This document shows positions 50,136 through 59,065 of a DNA stretch of 64,000 nucleotides, in pieces. Under the pieces are notes generated by a model. It did not search any database, was not told the DNA's origin, and saw only the letters and a program-made list of their open reading frames with translations. Every line of letters begins with the position of its first letter. Within the stretch, counting starts at the first letter, position 1. The translations under genes and the position numbers were made by a program. Origin of the DNA: Leishmania infantum JPCM5 (Eukaryota; Euglenozoa; Kinetoplastea; Trypanosomatida; Trypanosomatidae); assembly GCF_000002875.2 (NCBI RefSeq), contig NC_009387.2:186001-250000 (forward strand), in the 5' to 3' direction.

Positions 50136-52727
50136 CTACGCCTGTACACGCTCGCTCGGTAGTTGGCGCCGCATCTTGTTCGCCTTGGAGGAGGACTCGC
50201 CGGCGGCGCCAGCGCTGGTGTCACTGGCGTGCACCATCGACGTCCACTGCGCCATGGCAGCTGCCATACGCTGCTTCAGTAGAATAGAGTACTCATCCAG
50301 AACCCACTGCAGCAACGCCTCCTCGCCATTGGGACCGTGCCAGAGCACATCCAGCCCGTCAAACACGAGGGTAAGCTCGCCTGCATAGGTGTCGACCTCA
50401 CAACTGCCGGTGGCGATCCTACCGGTACCGCTGATGCTGTTTGCCGCGCCAGTGGTGTTGGGGGATGCGGCGTCAGCGGCGTTCATCCCCACTCCCTTCC
50501 GGGTCTGCGTAGTCAAGGTTACGGTGCAGCTGGACAGCTGCACCGTAAACCGAGTGGAAGGCGCGAGGCGGGCGATGGCGGCTGCGGAGAGGGGTACACC
50601 TGGCTCCATTCCTTTTCCGGGTCCGTCACCGTCCCGGTATGTGCTGCCGCTCGGCCCCACGGCCGAACTCGCATGCGGCACGGTAGATGGAGAGAGAGGG
50701 CCATGTGAAGCGGCAGCAGCATTCGACGGCTGCTGTGCGTTCATTAACGTTGCCTCCTCGCCACCTTCGACGCCGACTTCGTCAGAGAGCGGCCCAGCGC
50801 CGGCTCTGCCCTTCGCAAACCCCGTCGGTGGCGCATCCTTACTGCTCGACAGTGGGCGTCTCAGACCAGCAGCCGCAGAGGCGTTCACTGCACTCACAAA
50901 GCCGTCGGTAGGCTCATCTAAGGAGCGTCGATGTGCTCGATCAGGGTTACCGCAGCCGCGGCCGTTAGCGGCGATCCTGCTGATACGAGTTCCCGACGGC
51001 GTCGTGGAGTCGTCCGCGTCTCCGCTGCGGCCCGCAGCAGATTGACCGAGCGACTTCGTCACCAGCCTCGCAGCGCCGTAGCCGGCCGCGATGTCATCTG
51101 GAAGCGGAGGCAACATCGGCACGACACGGTTGGTGGTGGGGTGCAGCGTGCACCGCAACGGCAGCGACTGCTGCGACACCTGCTCCTGCAGATCCCTCGG
51201 GTGCAGGCGCTGCTTTCGCGGCGACCGCTTTGCGCCTTCGCTGTTGGCCCCGGATGCGGTCGTGCCGCCGTTGCTGCGAAGCACAGCGTCGCTACTGAGG
51301 GGCGGAAGCCGCGTCACGGATGCCTCGTGGGCCTGCTCCACCAGCCGCTCCACAGCAGACATGCTTGGACACGCAGCGACCCCGCCGATGAAGGACAGAG
51401 CACCGGACGCGCATCGCCCCGCTTGGGAAAACACCGGTGTCGCGTCGGCCGAAATCGTTTCCTCGCGCGGTCGCTCGCGGCATCCCAGCAGCACATAAGA
51501 GCCGCTACAGACGGCCGTAGCCGCGGACACCACACCTGCTACCGGCGGCGTCGTCGTCGCTGCTGCGGCCCTCGCAGCGGCGGTGCTCGCACCACTTGCA
51601 GATGCCGATGCTGGCAGGCTGATAAGTGGCTCCATGGGTGTGTGAACGGGCATCGTCAGCACGCCGAAGAAGGGGATTGTGTTCCGCAAAGCGGTCCAGA
51701 GCTGTGTGCGGATCTGGGCAGCCAGCGCCGTCGCAGCGACCGCAGAAGTTGCAGCGGAGCTAACAGAACATGAAACTCGGTTTCCAGAGATAGCGCTACC
51801 GCCTCGGCTCACGCTTGGCATCCCGCGCCGTCGAGGAGCGGGCTTGCTGCTTGGTATCTTGCCTCCTTTCCCATCAGCGCGACCTGCAGTGCTCTGGTTG
51901 CTTGCAGCATCTGACGCATCGTTTTTCGCCGCCTTGGCAGCCGCGGCGGAGGCAGCGTCATCATCATCCTCTTTCTGCTTCTGTAGCTGCTGTTGCTCGA
52001 GCTGATGGCGCTGAAGCTCCTCTTGAAGCTGAAGGTGTTGCTTGTACAGTGCCGTTACCCTGCTGTTCGACGCGACGTCGCGCACGAAACTGAGCGGTAG
52101 AAGCTCCGCGCGGCGGTACACGACATCGCATGCCACACGAACACCACTCTCACCTGCAAGCGGGTCACCTACCGACGCAGCGGCTGTATCAGTGGTGGGT
52201 GAGGTGTCGGTGGAGTGGAATGGCTCTGTGGATGGCGCAGCCGGGGCAACACCCTTCGATGCTGGCAGAAGCAGCGGTGACGTAGACAGCAGCGGCGCAG
52301 ATTGCTTCTTTTTCGCACTAGCACCGCCTCCCTTCGCCACCCTGCCACGGGTCCCCGCAGTACCCACACGATCTTCTGAGGCCGGCGGCGTCGGCTCACC
52401 CTTGCCGTCGCTGCCGCCGCTTCCAGCCACAGTCCCCAGAGCCAAGGCTGCCCCGTCTGCCGCGGCGGCACTTCCCACAGTCTTCACGCGGTGACTGCGA
52501 CTGCCCCGATCCTGCGCCTCGTGCTTGCTGACGCGGTTTGCAAGGTCGGAGAGGACGCCCTGGAAGACGCCGCCAGTGCACTGCTTGCTGAGCGGAACAC
52601 ACTCGTCGTTGCCGCAGTACACCTTGACGAAGGACGGGGCAGAGCCGCTGGCGTTGAAGCCGGATGGTGTGGCGATGAAAGCCGTCGGTGGCGTCAGTTG
52701 CCCGCTGGGCGGGCTGACGGCAGACAT
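50136..52727 (-). CDS. Unknown protein with coiled coil and conserved-looking C-terminus (863 aa)
   Basis: The first ATG is 52727 (MSAVSPPSGQLTPPTAFIAT); the upstream in-frame codon at 52871 is GTG. An N-terminal island (residues about 28-60, FVKVYCGNDECVPLSKQCTG) contains closely spaced cysteines. A VACDVVYRRAELLPLSFVRD segment leads into a Gln/Leu/Glu-rich coiled coil at about 222-257 (LYKQHLQLQEELQRHQLEQQ), followed by Asp and Ala/Lys runs. A further island reads AQIRTQLWTALRNTIPFFGV. The C-terminal region from about 690 contains a beta-rich stretch (RFTVQLSSCTVTLTTQTRKG), then GELTLVFDGLDVLWHGPNGE and a terminal helix. The islands together may be one domain split by disordered insertions. 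I recognise no family. It ends at TAG 50136. Confidence 0.75.
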   Translation of the reverse strand: MSAVSPPSGQLTPPTAFIATPSGFNASGSAPSFVKVYCGNDECVPLSKQCTGGVFQGVLSDLANRVSKHEAQDRGSRSHRVKTVGSAAAADGAALALGTVAGSGGSDGKGEPTPPASEDRVGTAGTRGRVAKGGGASAKKKQSAPLLSTSPLLLPASKGVAPAAPSTEPFHSTDTSPTTDTAAASVGDPLAGESGVRVACDVVYRRAELLPLSFVRDVASNSRVTALYKQHLQLQEELQRHQLEQQQLQKQKEDDDDAASAAAAKAAKNDASDAASNQSTAGRADGKGGKIPSSKPAPRRRGMPSVSRGGSAISGNRVSCSVSSAATSAVAATALAAQIRTQLWTALRNTIPFFGVLTMPVHTPMEPLISLPASASASGASTAAARAAAATTTPPVAGVVSAATAVCSGSYVLLGCRERPREETISADATPVFSQAGRCASGALSFIGGVAACPSMSAVERLVEQAHEASVTRLPPLSSDAVLRSNGGTTASGANSEGAKRSPRKQRLHPRDLQEQVSQQSLPLRCTLHPTTNRVVPMLPPLPDDIAAGYGAARLVTKSLGQSAAGRSGDADDSTTPSGTRISRIAANGRGCGNPDRAHRRSLDEPTDGFVSAVNASAAAGLRRPLSSSKDAPPTGFAKGRAGAGPLSDEVGVEGGEEATLMNAQQPSNAAAASHGPLSPSTVPHASSAVGPSGSTYRDGDGPGKGMEPGVPLSAAAIARLAPSTRFTVQLSSCTVTLTTQTRKGVGMNAADAASPNTTGAANSISGTGRIATGSCEVDTYAGELTLVFDGLDVLWHGPNGEEALLQWVLDEYSILLKQRMAAAMAQWTSMVHASDTSAGAAGESSSKANKMRRQLPSERVQA

Positions 52728-52851
52728 GTCCCTTCTACGTCTGCTCCCACCCTGGTCTGGGTATCCCACTCTCTTAGTCGCTTCGACTTGACGATCCCAC
52801 GTGTCTCTGTGCGCGTACCTGGGCGGGTGTGCTACCCAGACGTCGGTGACG

Positions 52852-52890
52852 CTACGTGAGAGACAAAACACGGCGCGGAGGGAGGGTTGA
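52852..52890 (-). promoter_or_regulatory. Possible spliced-leader acceptor for the 863-aa gene
   Basis: On the minus strand a C/T-rich stretch with TTTTGTCTCTCACGTAG ends in AG at 52853-52852. The sequence between this site and ATG 52727 is purine-rich with no other tract, so the predicted 5'-UTR is about 124 bases. Confidence 0.45.
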
Positions 52891-53277
52891 GGCAGAGGAT
52901 GGCGAGTGCGGGATGCTGGCGATTCAGATCACAGAAGATGGCCAAACGCCGATGAGGAGGCAAAATGGGGGGAGGGGAGGGAGGCGTAAAGAGAAGAGAG
53001 AACGACCCTTCCTATGATGTGTGGTGTAAGCGTGTATGCTACGTGGGCACACACACACACACCGCTATATCACTTTATTTGTCCGACGAGGAATAATAAA
53101 GCCTCCGCGCTGCCGCTTGCTTTGCAGTGAAGATTACCCCCTCACGTAAGGCGACTGTCGGCGTTTGGTGGAACGAGCGACTGTGTGCTCACGGAAGTGA
53201 ACACGCGGTGGAAGTGGGCAAAAGTCAGACGTGTGCTCTGCACCTCGTCTTTGTTTTCTGGCGTTTACTTACACACA

Positions 53278-53324
53278 TACATATGCGTATACATACATAC
53301 ATATATATACATATGCGTATACAT
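53278..53324. repeat. Direct repeat of TACATATGCGTATACAT
   Basis: Two exact 17-base copies lie at 53278-53294 and 53308-53324 within a longer ACATAC/ATAT alternating tract. They lie in the 3'-flank of the membrane-protein gene. Confidence 0.8.
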
Positions 53325-53772
53325 GCATATACATGCATACATATTGTTCGCCATATCAACGGCGCAGGTCGAGCAGACAAACCCCAAAGAGAGAGGGAGA
53401 GAGATGCGCAGATGAGCGAAAGCAAATGGGGCATCGAAGGTGAAGCAGAGATACACCGCACAGAGGGCAGGTGGTAGGAGGCAGAGGGCCACAGTGCGTG
53501 CACTACGCCGTGAAGGGGGGTATGGAGGGCCGGCGATGCGGCAGCTCACGGCTGCACTTGTGTATGGCAGGAGAGGGAGAGGCGGGGGGAGGGCACAGCG
53601 CTACCTCCCTGTGTTTTGATTTTTTTTCAGGAGGTGACTCACGTCGCGGCACCCCCCCCCTCGCACCGACTCGCTCGCCGACTCCTTTTGCTTTGTGTGG
53701 TGTTCGTTTTCACTTCATGCACTCGACATGCGTTGTGAGTGAGAGAGCAAGCCCGTGCAGGTGTGTGGACGT

Positions 53773-53820
53773 ATATACATATACATATATATGTATATAT
53801 GTATATATGTATATGTATAT
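53773..53820. repeat. 18-bp perfect inverted repeat in TA/TG-alternating DNA
   Basis: Arms at 53773-53790 (ATATACATATACATATAT) and 53803-53820 are exact reverse complements separated by 12 bases. The tract alternates purine and pyrimidine, so cruciform or hairpin formation is possible. It lies about 300 bases downstream of the stop of the membrane-protein gene, so it may be transcribed into that gene's 3'-UTR. Confidence 0.8.
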
Positions 53821-54127
53821 ATGGGTTAGTACGTATGCGCCTATGCATATCTGAGCATATAAGCCCCTGTGTTCATGGGTAGGTTGAGGTGGGTAGGTGT
53901 CTGATCGTTGCGAAGGGAGCAGCAAAAAAAGGGAAAAGAACATACTCAACACTCGTGGGGCAGGGTGGACACGGCACTCGAGCACAACCCCTTCTCCCCC
54001 GAGGAAAAAAAGCAATATTCAACGATACGCTGTGGCCAATGATGGCAAGGCAACACACAAACAACGAGGTAGACGCATACACACGTGCACACGTGCACTG
54101 GCCTCTGCAGGCATCGCTACAAGCTCA

Positions 54128-55615
54128 TCACGCCACTTCGTACATGATGAGCTCAATTACAATGCCGACGCCACTGACCAGCGCGTTGAGCTTGAAGAGC
54201 GCCTTCAGAAAGGGGATACAGAGGGACGTCATAAAGAGGTTCAGCCCCAGCACCACTAGCACAACAACACCAAAAGACGTCGTGAACAGCTTCGAGATGA
54301 GATCCATGACGTCGACAACCGCCACCTCCCCGACGTCCTCGGGAAAATCGGCACTGTTGGCATCTTCGGCTGCATCCTCTTCGGAGATCACAGCAGCGCC
54401 GCCCTGCTGCTGCTGGAGGCGGCGCTTGTTGCGACGATTGCGACTGCGCGCCGTCGCCGAGAGGGTCACCCGCCCAGAAACGCGCAGCACCTGGCGCTTC
54501 AGAAACTTGTAGCTCAGCATCGTGTAGCCTACCAAGCTGAGGGAAAGCAAGATGGTGCCGTTCTCCACAATGATGCCGCGCCACCCGTGGTGGAGGATGA
54601 ACGAGAACCACTGGCCAGTGCAGAAGGGCACGACCATGTAGAGTCGGTCGCCGAGGCTGACAAGATGGTGGGAGGTGGACATGCAGATGCGGCGGTAACG
54701 CACCACACCAGACAGAGGAAAGGAGGGAGATGCAGCTGCTGCTGCAAAAGGAGAGCTAGCGCCGCGATCATCGTGGTGGTTGTCACCGGCGCCAGCGGCG
54801 CACCGCAGCTCTGCGTCCTCGAAGAATTCTTCATAGCGTTCCAGCAGCGGAAAGAGATGCGTATCGCAGGCATGCTTGCCATCCACAATGTCCTTCACCT
54901 TGCACAGGATGCCGCTGAAGAGGCCGGTGAGGAGCGACACCACGAGCCACAGCCAAGACGGTCTTACAGCGGATGGCATCACCTGCGCCCCCGCGTTGGC
55001 ACTGCTCGAGAGAGATGAAGAGGACGACGAAGTCGGCAGCATCAACCCTGTCGAAGAGTACAGCCATCCGTATCCGCTGAAGGTCCCGAGTGCCCACGCC
55101 ACCGCCATCAAGTACTCGCCTCCGCTGACCTTGTGCACGGAAAGGTAATAGGTGACGAGGATTGCTGCTGCGCTGAAGGACAGGACGCGCAGCAGCAGCG
55201 GCACGAAGACGGCAATTTCGAAGCCGACAGGAAAGATGTAGTAGTAGATTGAGCTGTAGCGATGCCGGGCCGTCGCGCCTCTTGTGATGGCGCTGCCGTA
55301 GGTGGCCGTTGCCATGGCCGACGCCGACGATGAGGCAAGCGACGCTCCAGCAGACGCGGATGACGTCGCGAGCCCTGCGCTGCCCCCGGATGCCGACGAT
55401 GTAACCCTGATGCCGCCACTGTTGGACAACGCGCTTACACTTCCAGCGACAGATGACTCCGATACAAACGCGCTGCAGTAGGCCACGTACACCGCCGCTA
55501 GAGAGTAGGGGAGCCAAAGAAGCAAAGAAGAGGCCGCAAGGGCCGTCTCGAGTGAGCATCCACCCGTGCCACCAGTAGTGGACCGGCGAGAGCCTCCAGA
55601 TGTCCGCGACTTCAT
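54128..55615 (-). CDS. Multi-pass membrane protein of unknown function (495 aa)
   Basis: The start is ATG 55615 (MKSRTSGGSRR); further upstream the frame has only a GTG at 55672. Predicted membrane segments lie at residues about 24-50, 124-143, 145-162, 167-192, 219-238, 323-342, 347-370 and 440-492 (at least two hydrophobic spans, e.g. FGVVVLVVLGLNLFMTSLCI). A Ser/Ala/Gly-rich loop (51-118) follows the first segment. A hydrophilic acidic loop with KHACDTHLFPLLERYEEFFE lies at 247-300. A second hydrophilic loop at 380-432 is first Arg-rich, then acidic (RSRNRRNKRRLQQQQ, then EEDAAEDANSADFPED). I recognise no transporter, protease or acyltransferase motif. The stop is at 54128. Location and role are unknown. 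Confidence 0.78.
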   Translation of the reverse strand: MKSRTSGGSRRSTTGGTGGCSLETALAASSLLLWLPYSLAAVYVAYCSAFVSESSVAGSVSALSNSGGIRVTSSASGGSAGLATSSASAGASLASSSASAMATATYGSAITRGATARHRYSSIYYYIFPVGFEIAVFVPLLLRVLSFSAAAILVTYYLSVHKVSGGEYLMAVAWALGTFSGYGWLYSSTGLMLPTSSSSSSLSSSANAGAQVMPSAVRPSWLWLVVSLLTGLFSGILCKVKDIVDGKHACDTHLFPLLERYEEFFEDAELRCAAGAGDNHHDDRGASSPFAAAAASPSFPLSGVVRYRRICMSTSHHLVSLGDRLYMVVPFCTGQWFSFILHHGWRGIIVENGTILLSLSLVGYTMLSYKFLKRQVLRVSGRVTLSATARSRNRRNKRRLQQQQGGAAVISEEDAAEDANSADFPEDVGEVAVVDVMDLISKLFTTSFGVVVLVVLGLNLFMTSLCIPFLKALFKLNALVSGVGIVIELIMYEVA

Positions 55616-55951
55616 GGGAATAGAGAGAGGGCAATGCAAGCAGAATACCAAAAAAAGAAAAAGATGAAGCACAGTTGCAGCGCAAGTGATGTGGCGAAAA
55701 TCTGCGCAGGGGTTTCTATAGGTGTCCGTTTAAGGGTGGGGGGGGTCTTACTGCTGAATGATAAGCTGCTGAGGGTGTGAAGGAGGAAACACCGCCAGTA
55801 TTGTGCGGTCAGCGAGCGCCTAACACAGAGTCAGCAGGATCGGACTGGCCAGCAGCGGTGCATCAGAGGGGGGACGACTCGGCGTGAGAATCGCGCCAGC
55901 TCACACTGGAGAGAGAGAGCACCGATCAGCAGTACCGCAGCACAGTGACGA

Positions 55952-56045
55952 TGAATAAAAGCAAAAAAAAAGCATAAATAGGTCAAAAAGAAAATTGTAT
56001 ATATAATAATATATAACTGTTATATAATATTAAACTAAAAGATAT
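55952..56045. other. AT-rich island
   Basis: About 95 bases made almost only of A and T (GTATATATAATAATATATAA and flanking A-runs) lie in a region that is otherwise GC-rich. No gene overlaps it. It could be a UTR element or an easily unwound site. The function is unknown. Confidence 0.7.
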
Positions 56046-57300
56046 GTTCCCTTGCGCAGGCGGAACTTGAAGAGAGAACGGAGAGAAAAAAAGGAAAACT
56101 GGACAGATGCTGTCGTCGTCTGATTTGCTTCGTTAAATAGAGATGCGTGTATGGCAGCTACAACTGAATATGTTGTGCGTATATATGTATATATATACAT
56201 ATGTGTGTGTGTGCCCGATACGGTGCAGACGTGACACACACACATACAATATGACGGCACATAGTGTACGCGCCAATAGTTCGAAAGAGGGGTGAAGCGC
56301 AGAGGAGGGCGAAGGAGGCAGTGGATCATAGCGTGGGTGAGTCTACCGGCGCAGAAGAGAGGGAAAAAGATGAGGCGACAGTGTGGGGGAGAAGTAACGC
56401 GCGTTTGGCCGTACGGCGGCTGTGTTCTCTGCGTACCAACAAAAAAAATATGTCGCGAGTTTGTCTTGCCCTCGTTATCGGTGCTTTCGCGCGTGTATGC
56501 GTGTGTGTGTGGCATGAACCAGAAGAGACAGTTTTCACCAGGAGAGAGGAGGCGAGGGAGGCGAAGGAGGGAGGGGGCAGAGGACGAAGGAAGCCGTCGC
56601 TGCCTGTAACGCAGATCTGAGAAAGGGCCACCTTCACCTGGGAAACGAAAAAAAAAGAAACATTGTACGGAGAATGTGCACGGCAGTTGGCGTACCTGTT
56701 CTCTCTCTCTGTTCCTCCCCGTAAACATCCCCACTCACACAACCACAGCCCGGGATGCAGAGTTTTCTGCCTTTTTCTTTTTCACGTTGCCTGTTTATCC
56801 GATCAGCAACTGCCTCACGTGCTCACCCTCTCTCTGTCTGTTGACCCTCCATCGCTTCAATGTCATCGCTGCCACAGGGAAGGCGGGTGGTAGGGTGTGG
56901 GCGCATGGCGGGGGAAATCCGTAACGTGTGGGGACACAGCTGCACGCCCCACCCCCAACCCCACCTGCGAGAACGACGACACGAACAAAAAACACGCAAA
57001 GAGGGAGCCGCGAGAGTGGTAGGATGCCTACAGACTGTCCACACACACACACATATATATATATATACATATACGTGCACGTGCATACACGCACATGCAT
57101 GTGTAAACACCACCAACGCAACCCAAGAGCGTCTTTCGTTCCAGAGAGCGCCGAAGAACGGATCAACGGCACACGCACACGCACGCGCACTCCGCGCACG
57201 CGTGGGACGACGCTGCCCATTTTCCTATGTACATACCTCACGAGATAGAAAAGAGAAATACGGAGAGAGAAAGAGAAAATAAAACTTTACATGCTAGTGT

Positions 57301-57328
57301 GTGTGTGTGTGTGGGGGGGGGGGGGGGG
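57301..57328. repeat. (GT)6 followed by 16 G
   Basis: A short GT run passes straight into 16 consecutive G. It lies about 150 bases downstream of the 163-aa gene's stop, so the transcript carries C16 and then a CA repeat. Confidence 0.85.
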
Positions 57329-57474
57329 TATGCCAGTGGATATGCCGCTTTTGTCGGGTCGTCGTTGTCGCGCGCGAGTGCACCGGCACTTCGCGAACGT
57401 CTGTGTTTGCTCACTCCTAAGAAAGCCCCATTCTTCCTTGGCTGCTGTTTTCTTTCCTCGAAGGCGTTGTGCCT

Positions 57475-57966
57475 TTACGAGCGTACGAAGATGAGCTGGG
57501 TAGTATCCTTCTCCCTATCCATCATCAAGGTGTGCGTGCCGCGCAGGGCAAAGCCCTCCTCCTCCAGCGCCTCGATGATGACCAGAAAGATCATGGCGCG
57601 ACCCATCTGATCGCAGTAGTGCTGCCCGAGGTCAATGCGCCAGCTCTTGTACTCCTTGGCGCCTTCTCCAGGGGCCACTCCGTTCGAGCTGTTGTGCGGG
57701 GAGGTGTTCTCCTGGCTGCCCTCTTCCGCGCCACCAGCGGCGGCACTGCCGTCCTCGATGCGGTTCACTGTGCCGGACTGCATCACACCGCTGCCGTTCG
57801 TCAGGAGGAACTTGGCAGGCTCACCGGGGCGCTGTGTAGGCAGACTTGTCGTGGTCTGCTTCGGCAGTGCTCGTTGAAGGGCATCGATTGTGTCTTGGCG
57901 GATATTCGCCCCATGGATGGAGACACATGGGGGGTTGAAGGTACAAGTCACGATAACGTTCGGCAT
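57475..57966 (-). CDS. Small conserved-looking protein of unknown function (163 aa)
   Basis: The start is ATG 57966 (MPNVIVTCTFNPPCVSIHGA) and the stop is TAA 57475. The N-terminal half is an alpha/beta segment with a DTIDALQRALPKQ helix and AKFLLTNGSGVM strand. Residues about 72-103 are a Gly/Ala/Ser/Glu-rich insert (DGSAAAGGAEEGSQENTSPH). A well-ordered C-terminal half follows: YKSWRIDLGQHYCDQMGRAM, FLVIIEALEEEGFALRGTHT and DREKDTTQLIFVR. The strand-helix-strand pattern and low repeat content strongly suggest a conserved fold with a disordered loop in the middle. I cannot name the family. Neighbours give no clue. Confidence 0.78.
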   Translation of the reverse strand: MPNVIVTCTFNPPCVSIHGANIRQDTIDALQRALPKQTTTSLPTQRPGEPAKFLLTNGSGVMQSGTVNRIEDGSAAAGGAEEGSQENTSPHNSSNGVAPGEGAKEYKSWRIDLGQHYCDQMGRAMIFLVIIEALEEEGFALRGTHTLMMDREKDTTQLIFVRS

Positions 57967-59065
57967 TTTCTCCTGTATTCTGTTGAGGGAGTATGTGCAG
58001 TGCGAGAGCGTGTCTTTATGGGCAGCTGTGCGGTGGACGAATAGCGAGGTGCGAGCGAAGCAGCTGGGGGACTGGCTAGGCAGACAGACAGAAAGAGCGA
58101 GAGGCTCGTATTCGAGGGAGCCTCAGCGAGAGTGCGAATAGAAATGAAAAAAGAGGGCGGCCGGAGGATCAACACGTCTTTGCTCGCTCTCTGGAAAGGG
58201 CGGGAGGCGGTGGCTGGATAGGAGAGGTAAGGGATCTTGACGTGTTTCAGGAAAGGGTTGGGAGGGAAAGAGAGGGGAGGAGATGCAGCGGTGTCATTAC
58301 GTGTCACGTTTGGGGGCACATATGCGAGTTGAGACGACAAAGACACGAGTACAGACGACAAGGTGTGGACGAGGCATGTCGCATAGAGGATAAAGAGGGA
58401 GAGAGGAGGAGGGAGAGGAAGAGAGAGGCCGGGTGGCCATCTTCTCCACCAATCGACGCTGCAAGCGTGGGCACGCCAACACGAGCTGAAAATCCAGAAA
58501 AAAAAAACGGGTGGAAGGCATGGGCAATGGTGCGTGGTTGACGAACTCTCTGCCTTTTGAAAGAGGCGGGTGGTCGTGATGGTGACGCTTCTTTTCGTGG
58601 GTGACACGTGCGCACACCGACACCGGCACACACACACACAAACCAGGCACATCGCCGCGGCTCCCTTCGCTTTTTGATGGTGGTAACTTGAAGATCTAAT
58701 CGTACGCCATTAGTCCGAGCCAAGCCACTCTGGAGAGGGAGAGAGAGACCTGGAGAACCGAAGGAGAGGAGAGTGGTGAGAAGAAAACGCAGCAGACGTG
58801 CCGATTCGGAAGGCAGAGGTGATGTGTTGCCCCCTTCCACCCTCCTTCCCTCCCCCCTTCTCTTCCCGCCCTCCCCACATCCATCCGGGCCTGTCATCCC
58901 GTTCAACAAATAAAAGAAAAGCTGAGAGCACGCCATGGTACGTCAGCAGCTGAAGGGCCGGTCGTGACATGTCTATTTTTCCCTTTCTGCGTCCTCTTCC
59001 TTTCGGTTCCGCGCTGCCCCCTTTTTACCTAGAAATGCACATGCACAACTGTCGCAGAACGGGGG
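57967..59065. other. Intergenic DNA, no gene seen
   Basis: Spacer of purine-rich and C/T-rich tracts, including a long GAGAGA/GGAGG block at about 58400-58430 and a (CCCTCC)n block near 58835-58875. It has no gene-like frame and holds the 3'-UTR of the 847-aa gene. Confidence 0.5.

Larger units (their letters stand above)
52891..54127. other. Intergenic DNA with AT-alternating repeats
   Basis: Spacer between the membrane-protein gene and the 863-aa gene. It contains CA at about 53049-53062, two copies of a 17-base TACATATGCGTATACAT repeat (53278-53294, 53308-53324) and a long AT-rich inverted repeat (53773-53820). No gene was found. Confidence 0.5.
55616..57474. other. Intergenic DNA with an AT-rich island
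   Basis: This 1.86-kb spacer has no gene. It contains an unusually A+T-rich stretch at about 55952-56045, TA/TG-alternating DNA at 56180-56213 and 57041-57067, and a (TG)n-G16 tract at 57301-57328. Confidence 0.5.
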
